Below are positions 8,364-17,394 of a DNA stretch of 64,000 nucleotides, piece by piece. The stretch spans positions 1 to 64,000 of the forward strand of contig NZ_RQXX01000008.1 of the NCBI RefSeq assembly GCF_004011175.1. Reading direction: 5' to 3'. The position numbers and the translations under genes are program-made. Origin of the DNA: Mesobaculum littorinae. Its GTDB lineage: Bacteria > Pseudomonadota > Alphaproteobacteria > Rhodobacterales > Rhodobacteraceae. Position 1 is the stretch's first letter. Each line of letters starts with the position of its first letter. Below the pieces are notes generated by a model that saw nothing but the letters and a program-made list of their open reading frames with translations, was not told the origin of the DNA and ran no database searches.

Positions 8364-9911
8364 ATGGCGACACGAACCTATACCGTGGCCTTCGAGGGGA
8401 TCGAGGCGCGGCTGGTCGAGGTTCAGTGCGCGATCTCGCCCGGCCTGCCGGCCTTTACCGTCGTTGGTCTGCCCGACAAGGCCGTCAGCGAGGCGAAAGA
8501 GAGGGTGCGCTCGGCCCTGGGCGCCCTGTCGATCGCGCTGCCGTCGAAGCGTATCACCGTGAACCTGTCGCCTGCCGACATTCCCAAGGCGGGATCGCAT
8601 TTCGACCTGCCAATCGCGCTTGCCCTACTTTCGGCCATCGGCATCCTGCCCCCCGACGTGGCCGAGGGGATCGTGTCGCTAGGCGAGCTGTCGCTCGACG
8701 GCACGCTGGTGGCGGCAGCGGGGGCCCTGCCCGCCGCGATGACGGCGGCGGCCGAATCCCGCACCCTGATCTGCCCCGCCGCAAGCGGCCCCGAAGCGGC
8801 GTGGGTCACTGCCGCCGAGGTCCTGGCCCCGACCCACCTGTCCGAGGCGATCCGTCACTATACCGGCCAGTCCCGGCTGCCCCCCGCCGAGCCGGGCGAG
8901 GTGGCCGACCTGCCGGTCGTCCGCGACCTCTGCGAGGTCAAGGGGCAGGAACGGGCCCGCCGTGCGCTGGAGATCGCGGCGGCGGGGCGGCATCACATGT
9001 TGATGGTGGGGCCGCCGGGCGCGGGCAAATCGACGCTGGCCAAGTGCCTGCCCGGCCTGTTGCCGCCGCTGTCGCCGGAGGAGGCTCTGGAGACATCGAT
9101 GATCCTGTCGCTTTCGGGCATGATCAAGGGTGGCGGGCTGTCCCGGACCCGCCCGTTCCAGGAGCCCCACCACACCGCCTCGTCCCCCGCGATCATCGGT
9201 GGCGGGCGCAGCGCCGCGCCCGGTCAGGTCAGCCTTGCCCATAACGGGGTGCTGTTCCTCGACGAACTGCCCGAGTTCGCACGCGATGTCCTGGACGCGC
9301 TGCGGCAGCCGCTGGAAAGCGGCGAGGTCATGGTCGCCCGGGCCAATGCCCATGTCCGCTATCCCTGCCGGGTGCTGCTGGTGGCCGCCGCCAACCCCTG
9401 CCGCTGCGGCCATCTTGCCGAGCCCGAGCGCGCCTGCGCCCGCGCACCCGAATGCGGCGAGGATTACATGGGCCGGATCTCGGGGCCCCTGATCGACAGG
9501 TTCGACCTGCGGATCGACGTCCCGCCCGCGCCCGTCCCCCCGCCGCCCGACTCGCACGGGGCCGAAACCTCGGCGACCGTGGCCGCCCGTGTCGGCGCCG
9601 CGCGCCGGATTCAGGCCGACCGCTATGCCGGTCTGCCGGGCGTGCGCGTCAATGCCGACGCCACGGGGGACCTTCTTGGCCGTGTCGCGGCCCCCGACGA
9701 CACGGGCCTTGCCCTTTTGACCCGCGCGGCCGAACGGTTCGGCCTGACCGCCCGCGGCTATCACAAGGTGCTGCGCGTCGCCCGCACCATCGCCGATCTG
9801 GAAGGGTCCGACCGCGTCGGGACCGGACACCTTGCCGAGGCACTGAGCTACCGCTTTCCCTCCGCCCGTGTCGTGAAACCCTTGGCCGCCCCCGCGATCG
9901 CCGCGGACTAG
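8364..9911 (+). CDS. comM: ComM/YifB-family AAA+ helicase for natural transformation
   Basis: ComM is a hexameric helicase that speeds branch migration during homologous recombination of incoming single-stranded DNA. The 515-residue protein has the three expected parts: an N-terminal Lon-like ChlI domain (residues 1-190, LPSKRITVNLSPADIPKAGS), a Mg-chelatase-like AAA+ core with Walker A GPPGAGKS at 216-223 and Walker B VLFLDELPEF, and a C-terminal helical domain ending in the ARGYHKVLRVARTIADL sensor-2 region. A four-cysteine segment (CRCGHL...CARAPEC) within the core is also typical. Start ATG 8364. A CtrA-like box precedes it and a decayed copy of its codons 27-87 follows it. Confidence 0.93.
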   Translation: MATRTYTVAFEGIEARLVEVQCAISPGLPAFTVVGLPDKAVSEAKERVRSALGALSIALPSKRITVNLSPADIPKAGSHFDLPIALALLSAIGILPPDVAEGIVSLGELSLDGTLVAAAGALPAAMTAAAESRTLICPAASGPEAAWVTAAEVLAPTHLSEAIRHYTGQSRLPPAEPGEVADLPVVRDLCEVKGQERARRALEIAAAGRHHMLMVGPPGAGKSTLAKCLPGLLPPLSPEEALETSMILSLSGMIKGGGLSRTRPFQEPHHTASSPAIIGGGRSAAPGQVSLAHNGVLFLDELPEFARDVLDALRQPLESGEVMVARANAHVRYPCRVLLVAAANPCRCGHLAEPERACARAPECGEDYMGRISGPLIDRFDLRIDVPPAPVPPPPDSHGAETSATVAARVGAARRIQADRYAGLPGVRVNADATGDLLGRVAAPDDTGLALLTRAAERFGLTARGYHKVLRVARTIADLEGSDRVGTGHLAEALSYRFPSARVVKPLAAPAIAAD

Positions 9912-9940
9912 CCCGGTGGCCACCGGGGCTGCGGCGCTTT

Positions 9941-10125
9941 GGCCTGCTGGCCCTTAAAAACGGAGACCTGTCGATAAAGGTCGTCAACTTGGCGAAGCAT
10001 GGGCTGCGCACGGCTCCGGGCGCGCTGTTGATCGCGCTGCCATCGCGGGCATCACCCTCTGCCTGTCGCCTGCCGACATCCCCGGGACGGGATCGCATGT
10101 CGATTCGGGCACCGCTTACGTAGCT
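9941..10125 (+). pseudogene. Relic of a second comM-like gene (fragment)
   Basis: These 185 bases align almost without gaps to comM positions 8442-8625. Translation of the first part reads GLLALKNGDLSIKVVNLAK and then GALLIALPSR, matching comM GLPAFTVVGLPDKAVSEAK and GALSIALPSK. Near 10043 one base is missing relative to comM and the match continues in another frame as ITLCLSPADIPGTGSH against ITVNLSPADIPKAGSH. There is no start codon, no Walker motifs and no downstream domain, so it cannot make a working protein. It begins only 30 bases after the comM stop codon. It may be what is left of a tandem duplication or of a divergent second comM. Confidence 0.75.
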
Positions 10126-10178
10126 TCGGCGCCCCGGCGGGCCGCGGTCCTGTCAGCGGATCACGAGACACCCGAACA

Positions 10179-10217
10179 TGCGCAACGCCCGCCGGCAGGG
10201 CCGGCGGGCGTTGCGCA
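10179..10217 (-). terminator. Perfect 17-bp hairpin downstream of galU
   Basis: TGCGCAACGCCCGCCGG (10179-10195) and CCGGCGGGCGTTGCGCA (10201-10217) are exact reverse complements with a CAGGG loop. The hairpin begins about 58 bases beyond the galU stop codon and probably ends or protects the galU transcript. It could equally act on transcripts leaving comM. No T-run flanks it, so it is not a textbook intrinsic terminator. Confidence 0.55.
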
Positions 10218-10275
10218 GTGCGTGAAGCGAGAGGTGTGCCGCCCGTCATGTCATCCGGGGCCTGTCCCCGCCCCG

Positions 10276-11175
10276 TCAGGCGGCGGAGCGGGTTCCGCCG
10301 AGATTGCCACAGAATTCGGCCAGCACGTCCGCGTAGTCGGGATCTTCCGAGGCCAGCGTCAGCGTCGCGGCAAGCATGCCCTGCTTCGAGCCGCAGTCGA
10401 AGCGGCGTCCGCTGAAGGAGAACCCGACAAGCCCCACACGCTCGATCCCAGCGGCAATGGCGTCGGTCAACTGGATCTCGCCGCCTGCGCCGGGCTCCTG
10501 CACCGCGAGGTCGTCGAAGATCGAGCCGTCAAGCACGTAGCGCCCGACCACCGCCTTGGTCGAAGGCGCCTCTTCGGGCTTGGGCTTTTCGACCATGCCC
10601 TTGGCAAAGGTCAGCGGACCGTCGGTATGCGTGGCGTCGAGCACGCCGTAGGACGAAACGCGCTCCTGATCGACATCCATGGCGGCGACCATGTGCCCGG
10701 CCTTGGTCTTGGCATAGGCCTGCGCCATCTGGGTCAGGCACCCGGGCTCGCCTAGCATCAGATCGTCGGGCAGAATAACGGCCACCGCGCCCGGCAAAAC
10801 CTCGTCCCGCGCGCAGAGCACCGCGTGGCCCAGACCCAGCGGTTCTTCCTGCATGACGAACACGATTTCCTGCTCGCCCTCGTGGATCGCGGCGCGGTGC
10901 AGGTCTTCGGCAATGTCGCCCTTTCCCCGCTCGTTCAGGGTCGAGTGCAGTTCGGCATCGTGGCGGATGTGCCGCTCGATCGCGGATTTCGAGGGATGGT
11001 TGACGAAGATCAGCTTTTCGATCCCGGCTTCGCGGGCTTCGTCGATGGCATACTGGATCAGGGGGGTATCGATGACCGGCAGCAGCTCTTTCGGCGTCGC
11101 CTTCGTTGCTGGAAGGAATCGAGTCCCCAATCCCGCCACTGGGAAGATCGCGGTCTTGATGGCCGATTTCGTCAT
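10276..11175 (-). CDS. galU: UTP-glucose-1-phosphate uridylyltransferase
   Basis: Makes UDP-glucose from UTP and glucose-1-phosphate, a precursor for exopolysaccharide and lipopolysaccharide sugars. The 299-residue protein starts with the nucleotide-binding motif FPVAGLGTRFLPATKATPKE, has the VDQ-type central region (IDTPLIQYAIDEAREAGIE, HAVLCARDEV, VILPDDLML) and the sugar-binding VEKPKPEEAPS segment, all characteristic of bacterial GalU. The ATG at 11173-11175 gives the standard length. It is divergent from the gpsA-led operon. Its product could feed the UDP-sugar enzymes encoded between 15 and 24 kb. Confidence 0.95.
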   Translation of the reverse strand: MTKSAIKTAIFPVAGLGTRFLPATKATPKELLPVIDTPLIQYAIDEAREAGIEKLIFVNHPSKSAIERHIRHDAELHSTLNERGKGDIAEDLHRAAIHEGEQEIVFVMQEEPLGLGHAVLCARDEVLPGAVAVILPDDLMLGEPGCLTQMAQAYAKTKAGHMVAAMDVDQERVSSYGVLDATHTDGPLTFAKGMVEKPKPEEAPSTKAVVGRYVLDGSIFDDLAVQEPGAGGEIQLTDAIAAGIERVGLVGFSFSGRRFDCGSKQGMLAATLTLASEDPDYADVLAEFCGNLGGTRSAA

Positions 11176-11768
11176 GCTAATTCGCTCCGTAAATTGTCTA
11201 GGTCGATATCGCGACGGGCGGACCACGCGATCGGGCCCGGGCGCCAACGTCGCAACCGCCGGGGTAGTTCCACGCGCAGCGGGTGACCCGGCGGCGCCCT
11301 CGGCGATCTACCCAATCATTGGTCAAAACACTCTTTAAACAACGCGGACAGCTTGCCTGACACGCCTGCGGATGACCAGCCCCGCCAGGGATGCCCGGCG
11401 ATCCCTCGCCGGCCCTGCGAGGGCACCGCGAAAGGATCGCCCGCCGCCTCCGGCAGGATTGCCCCGGGACAGCACCCCGCCCGCTTCGCGCGACATGCCC
11501 TTTTGCGCAGTGGCGCCCCCTGCGGCACCCGCCGGGCGGGGGATTTGCTGCTTGAAGCTTCCGGCTGTCCGCCTACCCTAGGAGCAAAGCCGCCCCACGG
11601 ACCGACCGGCCGGACAGGGCGACATGGCGGGGCCCCCGAACCGGCAGGATCTGCAAGATGCAGGCACTGCCCGACAGGGGCCTCGTCGTGCGGCGCGGCA
11701 GAACAGACCGCGGCACCTGGCCTTCTTGCCCGTGCCCGCGGACACGAACAGGAAGGACGCACCACTCC
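11176..11768. other. Long divergent intergenic region
   Basis: This 593-bp gap separates the starts of galU and gpsA and must contain both promoters. Frames here give proline, alanine and arginine-rich translations without family likeness, so I call no gene. An A/T-richer patch around 11325-11345 (CACTCTTTAAACAACG) is the likeliest control region for galU. Its length is unusual for this compact window and would suit salt-dependent control of the gpsA operon, but I see no site I can name. Confidence 0.5.
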
Positions 11769-12908
11769 ATGACGATGCAGAGCCTCTCGGCCAACCAGAC
11801 CTCTGCCCACAGCCACCCCTACGACCGTATCGCGGTGATCGGCTCGGGCTCCTGGGGGACGGCGCTGGCCAGCGTCGCCCGCCGCGCCGGGCGCAACGTG
11901 ATCGTCTGGGGGCGCGACGCCGACACTGTCGCGGACATCGCGCAGAACCGCCGCAACACCAAGTACCTGGGCGATACCGAACTTCCCGAGGGGATCGAGG
12001 CCACGACCGACATGGCCCATGCCTTGCAGGGCGCGCAGGCCGTGATGGTGGTGACGCCGTCGAAGACCCTGCGCGAGGTCTGCTCGCAGATGCGCCCCCA
12101 TCTGAACAAGGGCGTTCCGGTGGCACTTTGCGCCAAGGGGATCGAGGCACATACCGGGCTTCTCTTGAACGAAGTCGCGTCCGAGGAGCTGCCCGGCCAC
12201 CCCGTCGGCGCCATCTCGGGCCCCACCTTCGCCCGGGAAACGGTGTTGGCGCACCCCACCGCGGCGACCGTGGCGTTTCCCTTCCGCTACGCCGACCGGC
12301 TGGACCCGCTTGACAGCCCCGCGGTGCGCTTCGCGATCTCGCTGTCGTCGGAAAGCTTCCGGCCCTACATCTCGGACGACATCGTCGGCGTCGAGATCGG
12401 AGGTGCGGTCAAGAACGTCATCGCCATCGCCTGCGGGATGATGTCGGGCGCGGGCTTTGCCGAAAACACCCGCGCCGCGCTGATCACCCGCGGCATGGAC
12501 GAGATGAAGACGCTGGCCGAGGTGCTGGGCGGTCGCCGCGAAACGGTGACCGGCCTTTCCGGCGCCGGCGACCTGACGCTGACCTGTTCCTCCGAAACGT
12601 CGCGCAACATGTCTCTGGGCATGCAGCTGGGCCGCGGCCTGTCGCGCGAGGAGTGCTTCGGCGGCGAGGATGTCGTCGTCGAGGGCGAGGTCAACGCGAT
12701 CTCGGTCATCGACCTTGCGCGCCGCATCGGCGTCGTGCTGCCGATCTGCGACGCGGTGCACGCCGTGCTGCACCGCAAGGCCGACCTGCAGGACACCTTC
12801 CGCGACCTCTGGTCCCGCCCGATCGAATCCGAGCCCAAGGCGCTCGAAATCTCGCTCAACCATCCCTTCGCGGATGGCCGATCCGTTCCGAATCAAGGAG
12901 TCTACTGA
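11769..12908 (+). CDS. gpsA: Glycerol-3-phosphate dehydrogenase [NAD(P)+]
   Basis: Reduces dihydroxyacetone phosphate to sn-glycerol-3-phosphate. The 379-residue protein has the Rossmann loop AVIGSGSWGTALA near residue 22, the conserved TPSKTLREV, CAKGIE and SGPTFARE segments, and the catalytic EIGGAVKNVIAIACG lysine region. It is about 40-50 residues longer than ordinary GpsA, with an extra N-terminal tail of 17 residues and a longer C-terminus. Because its stop overlaps the next start (TGATG) and it heads an operon with a phosphatase and GgpS, its product is probably the acceptor for glucosylglycerol-phosphate synthesis rather than lipids. A second, housekeeping gpsA would be expected elsewhere. 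Confidence 0.92.
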   Translation: MTMQSLSANQTSAHSHPYDRIAVIGSGSWGTALASVARRAGRNVIVWGRDADTVADIAQNRRNTKYLGDTELPEGIEATTDMAHALQGAQAVMVVTPSKTLREVCSQMRPHLNKGVPVALCAKGIEAHTGLLLNEVASEELPGHPVGAISGPTFARETVLAHPTAATVAFPFRYADRLDPLDSPAVRFAISLSSESFRPYISDDIVGVEIGGAVKNVIAIACGMMSGAGFAENTRAALITRGMDEMKTLAEVLGGRRETVTGLSGAGDLTLTCSSETSRNMSLGMQLGRGLSREECFGGEDVVVEGEVNAISVIDLARRIGVVLPICDAVHAVLHRKADLQDTFRDLWSRPIESEPKALEISLNHPFADGRSVPNQGVY

Positions 12909-13681
12909 TGCGTCCCGACAGCTTTGCCGAATTGCCCGACATGGGCGGGCGGCACTTCGTCCTCGCCACCGACCTCGACGGAACCTTTCTCGGCGGGACC
13001 GAGGAGGCGCGCAAATCGCTTTATGACTGGATCGAGGCGAACCGCGAGACGGTTGGGCTGGTCTTCGTCACCGGCCGCGATCCGAAGTTCATCGCCGAGC
13101 TCTGCGAAAGCGGCGTGCCCTGGCCGGAATACGTGGTGGGCGATGTCGGCACCACCATCGCGCAGGTCGGCCCCGGTGGCCGGATCGAGCCCATCGAGAC
13201 GCTGGAGCAGCAGATCTCCGAGGCATGGGCCGACAGCGGCGACCGGGTGCGCAAGGCGCTGGACGGGGTCTCGGGGCTGACGCTGCAGCCGACCGATTTC
13301 CGCTATCGCGTCAGCTACGACCTCTCGCCCGACACCTTCGACAAGGCCGCCATCGGCATCGTCGACGATCTGGGGCTCGACCACCTGATTTCCGACAACA
13401 AGTATTTCGACGTCCTGCCCAAGGGCGTCAGCAAGGGCCCGTCGATCAAGCGGTTGACCGCCCATCTGGGCATCTCGCCCGACCGGGTTCTGTGCGCCGG
13501 CGACACGCTGAACGACCTGTCGATGCTGGAATGCGGCCTGCCGGCCGTCGCGGTGGGCGGATCGGAACAGGCGCTGCTAGACCGGGTGTCGCCCCTGCCC
13601 CATGTTCATGCCGCCGAGGCGATCGGCGCGGCCGGGATCGCCGAGGCGATCCGCGAGCTCAATCTGCACGAGATGCCCTGA
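12908..13681 (+). CDS. HAD-IIB phosphatase, probable glucosylglycerol-phosphate phosphatase
   Basis: A 257-residue haloacid dehalogenase-type phosphatase of subclass IIB, the same group as sucrose-phosphate phosphatase. The nucleophile motif is ATDLDGTFLGG (DxDxT, near residue 24), the motif II threonine lies in VFVTGRDPKF, the lysine in LPKGVSKGPSIKRL and the metal-binding acids in CAGDTLNDLSML. It lies between gpsA (overlapping TGATG) and ggpS (13 bp later), so removal of phosphate from glucosylglycerol-phosphate is the most likely job. It is not like the cyanobacterial StpA phosphatase. A strong AAGGAG sits six to eight bases before the ATG at 12908. Confidence 0.82.
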   Translation: MRPDSFAELPDMGGRHFVLATDLDGTFLGGTEEARKSLYDWIEANRETVGLVFVTGRDPKFIAELCESGVPWPEYVVGDVGTTIAQVGPGGRIEPIETLEQQISEAWADSGDRVRKALDGVSGLTLQPTDFRYRVSYDLSPDTFDKAAIGIVDDLGLDHLISDNKYFDVLPKGVSKGPSIKRLTAHLGISPDRVLCAGDTLNDLSMLECGLPAVAVGGSEQALLDRVSPLPHVHAAEAIGAAGIAEAIRELNLHEMP

Positions 13682-13694
13682 AGGAGGTTCGCTC

Positions 13695-15197
13695 ATGCCC
13701 AGTGATCTGGTCATTGTCTATCACCGCCAGCCCTACGAAGAGGTCGAGGTCGACGGAAAGATCGAGTTCCGCGAGAACAAGAGCCCCAACGGCATCGTCC
13801 CCACGCTGAAGGGCTTTTTCGGCCGCGTGCCGAAGGGCGCCTGGGTCGCGTGGAAACTGGCCGAAGACCCCTCGAATCCCGATTTCAAGCGGGTGGTCGA
13901 GATCGAGGACAGCTACGGGAAATACTCGGTTTCGCGGCTGCCGCTGACCGAGCAACAGGTCAAGAGCTTCTACCACGTCACCTCGAAAGAGGCGTTCTGG
14001 CCGATCCTGCATTCCTTCAAGGAAAAGTATAACTACGACCCCGTGGACTGGCCGACCTTCCGCGAGGTGAACTGGGCCTTCGCCGAGGCCGCCGCCGCCG
14101 AGGCGTCGAAGGGGGCGGTGGTCTGGGTGCACGACTACAACCTGTGGCTGGTGCCCGGCTACCTGCGCCAGCTGCGCCCCGACGTGCGGATCAGCTTCTT
14201 CCACCACACGCCCTTCCCCGCCGCGGACATGTTCAACGTGCTGCCCTGGCGCAAGGAGATCGTCGAGAGCCTGCTCTCCTGCGACGTCGTGGGGTTCCAC
14301 ATCCCGCGCTACGCCGCGAACTTCGTCGGCGTGGCCGACAGCCTGTTCGAGATCGAGGTGCCGCGCCGCGAACCCGTAAACCCCGATTTCATCGTCGAAG
14401 GTACAGCCTTGTCCGAGCGTCGCGTCGCAAGGTCGATCAGCTACAAGGGCCGCAAGGTCGAGATCACCGCCTCGCCGGTGGGGGTCGACGTGGACTACAT
14501 CGAAAGCCTCGCCCAGAAGCCGGAAACCAAGGATGCCGCGCAGCAGATCCGCGATGAGCTGGGCGATCGCAAGATGATCCTGTCGGTCGGGCGAACCGAC
14601 TACACCAAGGGCGGCGCAGACCAGCTGATGAGCTTCGAGCGTCTGCTGGAAGAGAACGAACACCTGCACGGCAAGATGCGTCTGATGCACGTCTCGGTCT
14701 CGGCCAACCGCAACATGACGGTCTACGAAGAGATCCAGAACGAGATCGAGCAGGTCGCCGGCCGCATCAACGGCCGTTTCGGCACCTTCGAATGGACGCC
14801 GATCACGTTGGTCTCGCGCGCCATCCCCTTCGACGAGCTTGTCAGCTACTACTGCGCCGCCGACGTGGCCTGGATCACGCCCTTGGCCGACGGGATGAAC
14901 CTGGTCGCCAAGGAATTCGCCGCCTGCCGCATCGACGGCGACGGCGTGCTGGTGCTGTCGGAATTCGCGGGCGCGGCGATCGAGATGGGGTCGGCCATCC
15001 TCGCCAACCCGTTCTCGTACCGCTCGATGGACCGCGCGATCCTTCAGGCGCTCGACATGCCGGAAGACGAGCGGCGCGGCCGGATGGAGCGGATGCGCGA
15101 GACGATCAAGCGCTACGACATCCGCGCCTGGGCCGAGGATCAGATGGCCGGGTTTGCCGGCGCGGGCGGTCCGCTGGACGATTCCGACGCCGCCTGA
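13695..15197 (+). CDS. ggpS: Glucosylglycerol-phosphate synthase
   Basis: A GT20 glycosyltransferase that joins glucose from ADP-glucose to glycerol-3-phosphate. The 500-residue protein resembles cyanobacterial GgpS from end to end: [13 protein letters not shown] at the start, [17 protein letters not shown], the [17 protein letters not shown] segment that separates GgpS from trehalose-phosphate synthases, [31 protein letters not shown], and the donor-site GRTDYTKGG and [15 protein letters not shown] motifs. A perfect AAGGAGG at 13681-13687 serves the ATG at 13695. It closes the gpsA-phosphatase-ggpS operon; the terminator follows within 20 bases. Substrate is inferred from family and operon. 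Confidence 0.9.
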   Translation: MPSDLVIVYHRQPYEEVEVDGKIEFRENKSPNGIVPTLKGFFGRVPKGAWVAWKLAEDPSNPDFKRVVEIEDSYGKYSVSRLPLTEQQVKSFYHVTSKEAFWPILHSFKEKYNYDPVDWPTFREVNWAFAEAAAAEASKGAVVWVHDYNLWLVPGYLRQLRPDVRISFFHHTPFPAADMFNVLPWRKEIVESLLSCDVVGFHIPRYAANFVGVADSLFEIEVPRREPVNPDFIVEGTALSERRVARSISYKGRKVEITASPVGVDVDYIESLAQKPETKDAAQQIRDELGDRKMILSVGRTDYTKGGADQLMSFERLLEENEHLHGKMRLMHVSVSANRNMTVYEEIQNEIEQVAGRINGRFGTFEWTPITLVSRAIPFDELVSYYCAADVAWITPLADGMNLVAKEFAACRIDGDGVLVLSEFAGAAIEMGSAILANPFSYRSMDRAILQALDMPEDERRGRMERMRETIKRYDIRAWAEDQMAGFAGAGGPLDDSDAA

Positions 15198-15216
15198 CCT
15201 ACGGCGACCCCGACAC

Positions 15217-15254
15217 GAAAAAGGCCCCGTCGCGTATGCGGCGGGGCCTTTTTT
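15217..15254 (+). terminator. Intrinsic terminator of the glucosylglycerol operon
   Basis: AAAAAGGCCCCGTCGC is followed by a short loop and GCGGCGGGGCC, then six to seven Ts. The stem is about 10-12 bp with A/T-rich flanks, a standard rho-independent terminator placed 20 bases after the ggpS stop codon. Confidence 0.9.
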
Positions 15255-15300
15255 CCTGTCGTGTCCATCCCCACGCCCGGGGCGCGCGGGGGGGGGCCGC

Positions 15301-16419
15301 TCAGTTGCCTACATTGCCCGCCGCGGTCACAAGACCGAACCCGGTCCCAATGAGCCCCAGCGCGACGCGCAGCGAGGTCACCGGGCTTTCCGTCGCCACG
15401 ATCACGTCGCCGGGCATGATCTCAAGGTTCTTCGCCGCGAACAGGCCGTCGGCGTTGGTCAGGTCGATGGCGAAGATCACCCGCTCTTCCCGCGGCCCCT
15501 GGTATCCGGCGGTCAGCGCCGTGCGCGGGTATTCCCGCAGGATCAGGATGCCCTCGGGGTCGGCGCGCGATGCGACAAGGCCGCCCGCCATCGACATCGC
15601 CTCAAGCGCGGTGACATGGTCGCGGGGGAAATCGATGGTCTTCTGCGTGCCCGAGGCGCCGAGGGTCAGAAAGAACCTCTCATCCTCTTCGACGATGATC
15701 TTGTCCCCCCCCGTCAGGACCGCGTCGGCCTGCGGATTGTCGAAAAGCGTATCGGCCGAAATGGCGTAAAGCGTGCTGCCGCGCTGCAGCTTGACCCGCG
15801 GGTTGCGCAGCGTCGGGGGGATCCCTCCGGCGCGGCTGATCAGGCTCAGAACCGACGAATTGCGATTCTGCAGCGGGTAGCTGCCCGGCTGCGAGACGCC
15901 GCTGACCAGGTCGACCGAGCTTTGCTCGCCCGCGACCAGCACGGCCTGGACCTGCGCCGAGGGCGCGATCGAAGACAGGCGGTTCTGGATCGACAGCCGC
16001 GCCCGCTCGGGGCTTAGCCCGGCCACCCGCACGTCGCCCACATAGGGGACGAAGACCGAGCCGCCCGGCGACACGACGAGCGGTCCCAGTTCCACCTGCG
16101 ACGTGGCCGGCGACACCAGAAGCGAATTATCCTCGCTGTCCCAGATCCGCACTTCCAGCCGGTCGCCCGTCGCGATGATCTGGCCCGTCGATCCGGCCGT
16201 CGCCGCGGGCCAGCCGCTGTAGCGCTCTGCCCCCAGGTCGGGCCAGGCCTCGACCGCCGGGATCAGGGCGCGCGTCACCGGGTAGAAGGCGATGCCGGAC
16301 CCGGGCTCTGTCACCTCGCCCACGATATCGGATTCGGTCGGGCCGCCGCGCGGCAGATCTCCGCACCCGGCCGTGAACAACGCGATGCCGGCCGCCGAGA
16401 GAAGTCCGCCAAATCTCAT
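15301..16419 (-). CDS. Outer-membrane polysaccharide export lipoprotein (Wza/KpsD family)
   Basis: A 372-residue OPX protein. The signal peptide MRFGGLLSAAGIALFTAGC ends in a lipobox. Then come a polysaccharide-export PES domain (GDRLEVRIWDSEDNSLL, YVGDVRVAGLSPERARLSI) and two SLBB-like beta-grasp repeats (GVSQPGSYPLQNRNSSVLSL and the DFPRDHVTALEAMSMAGG region). The C-terminus ends in a weakly hydrophobic SLRVALGLIGTGFGLVTAAG stretch that may form the membrane pore helix. It should make the outer-membrane channel through which capsule or exopolysaccharide leaves. No tyrosine-kinase partner (Wzc) lies nearby; the only co-polymerase in the window is the KpsE-like protein at 42-44 kb. It is divergent from the epimerase gene. 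Confidence 0.9.
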   Translation of the reverse strand: MRFGGLLSAAGIALFTAGCGDLPRGGPTESDIVGEVTEPGSGIAFYPVTRALIPAVEAWPDLGAERYSGWPAATAGSTGQIIATGDRLEVRIWDSEDNSLLVSPATSQVELGPLVVSPGGSVFVPYVGDVRVAGLSPERARLSIQNRLSSIAPSAQVQAVLVAGEQSSVDLVSGVSQPGSYPLQNRNSSVLSLISRAGGIPPTLRNPRVKLQRGSTLYAISADTLFDNPQADAVLTGGDKIIVEEDERFFLTLGASGTQKTIDFPRDHVTALEAMSMAGGLVASRADPEGILILREYPRTALTAGYQGPREERVIFAIDLTNADGLFAAKNLEIMPGDVIVATESPVTSLRVALGLIGTGFGLVTAAGNVGN

Positions 16420-16542
16420 GCAATCGTCCCAATCTATATCCCCGGCCCGCCGTCTGGCTATGGCCCGCGCGCACGTTACTATGGCAGAAGGCGAAGGCAA
16501 ACAACGCCGACCCATGATCGGCGGAAAACAGGACAATTTTCT

Positions 16543-17394
16543 ATGACGACACCCGTCCTGCTGGGCGCGACCGGCACCGTGGCCCGGCTGGTCCGGCATA
16601 GCTGGCCCGCGGCGGCGCCCGCGCCGGTCTGCCTGGCGCGGCGCGCGGCCCCGGGCATCGACGCGATCTGGGACATGGAGGGCGCTCCGCCCCCGCGGAT
16701 GGCCGACAGCCCCAGCGCGGTCATCGACCTGTCCGGCGTCGTCCCCGGGCCCGGCGCGCAGCTTGAGCGGAACGCCGACCTGGCCCTCGCGGCCCTTGCC
16801 GCCGCGCGCAGCTGGGGCGCGGGGCGGCTTTTCTGGGCGTCGTCCTCATCGATCTACGGCGCAACCTCGGGGCCCGTGGACGAAGACACGCCGCCCTCCC
16901 CCCTTGTTCCCTACGGCGCGGCCAAGGCCCGGGCCGAGGCCGCCCTGATCCGGGCCGCGGCCGCCCCCGGCGCCCCGCGGCTGACGATCCTGCGGCTGGG
17001 CAATGTCGCCTTTGCCGGGCAGCCCTTCTATGCCGCGCGGCAGGGGCGCGTGACGCTCGACCGGTTCGCGGATGGCAGCTATCCCCGCCGCAGCTATATC
17101 GGCCCCCGGGGGCTGGCCGCTGTCCTCTCCGGCCTCCTGCAGCTCGACCAGGCGGGCGCGGCCCTGCCCGGCATCCTGAACGTGGCGGCGGCGCGGCCCA
17201 CCGGCATGGACGCGGTGCTGGATGCGCTGGGGGCCGACTGGGGGCCCCGCCCCGCCCCGGCCGACGCGGTGTCCGAGCTCTGGCTCGATACCACGCGGCT
17301 TGAAAGCTGCCTGCCCGGCCGCGCGGGGTCGGGCGATGCGACAGACCTCGTGGCCGAGGGCGACGCCCTGCCTGACGCGGGACGCGACGCATGA
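16543..17394 (+). CDS. NAD-dependent epimerase/dehydratase family protein
   Basis: A 283-residue short-chain extended SDR. The nucleotide loop is degenerate, VLLGATGTVARLV in place of GxxGxxG. Catalytic elements remain: the SSSSIYGATSGPVDE segment and YGAAKARAEA (YxxxK). The product is probably a modified nucleotide sugar, since the gene overlaps the next one (sugar transferase) by four bases and starts a polysaccharide cluster. Compared with typical UDP-glucose 4-epimerases it is short by 40 to 50 residues at the C-terminus. The exact sugar cannot be read from the sequence. Confidence 0.82.
   Translation: MTTPVLLGATGTVARLVRHSWPAAAPAPVCLARRAAPGIDAIWDMEGAPPPRMADSPSAVIDLSGVVPGPGAQLERNADLALAALAAARSWGAGRLFWASSSSIYGATSGPVDEDTPPSPLVPYGAAKARAEAALIRAAAAPGAPRLTILRLGNVAFAGQPFYAARQGRVTLDRFADGSYPRRSYIGPRGLAAVLSGLLQLDQAGAALPGILNVAAARPTGMDAVLDALGADWGPRPAPADAVSELWLDTTRLESCLPGRAGSGDATDLVAEGDALPDAGRDA

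Noticed and set aside
9912-10275. A second functional comM
   Set aside because: Only about 60 codons' worth of likeness remain, with a frameshift and none of the ATPase motifs; it is listed as a relic.
11316-11780. Minus-strand frame ending in a plausible-looking tail (GKLSALFKECFDQ) before galU
   Set aside because: There is no start codon with a ribosome-binding site close by, the rest of the frame is antisense to gpsA, and the translation is otherwise low-complexity.
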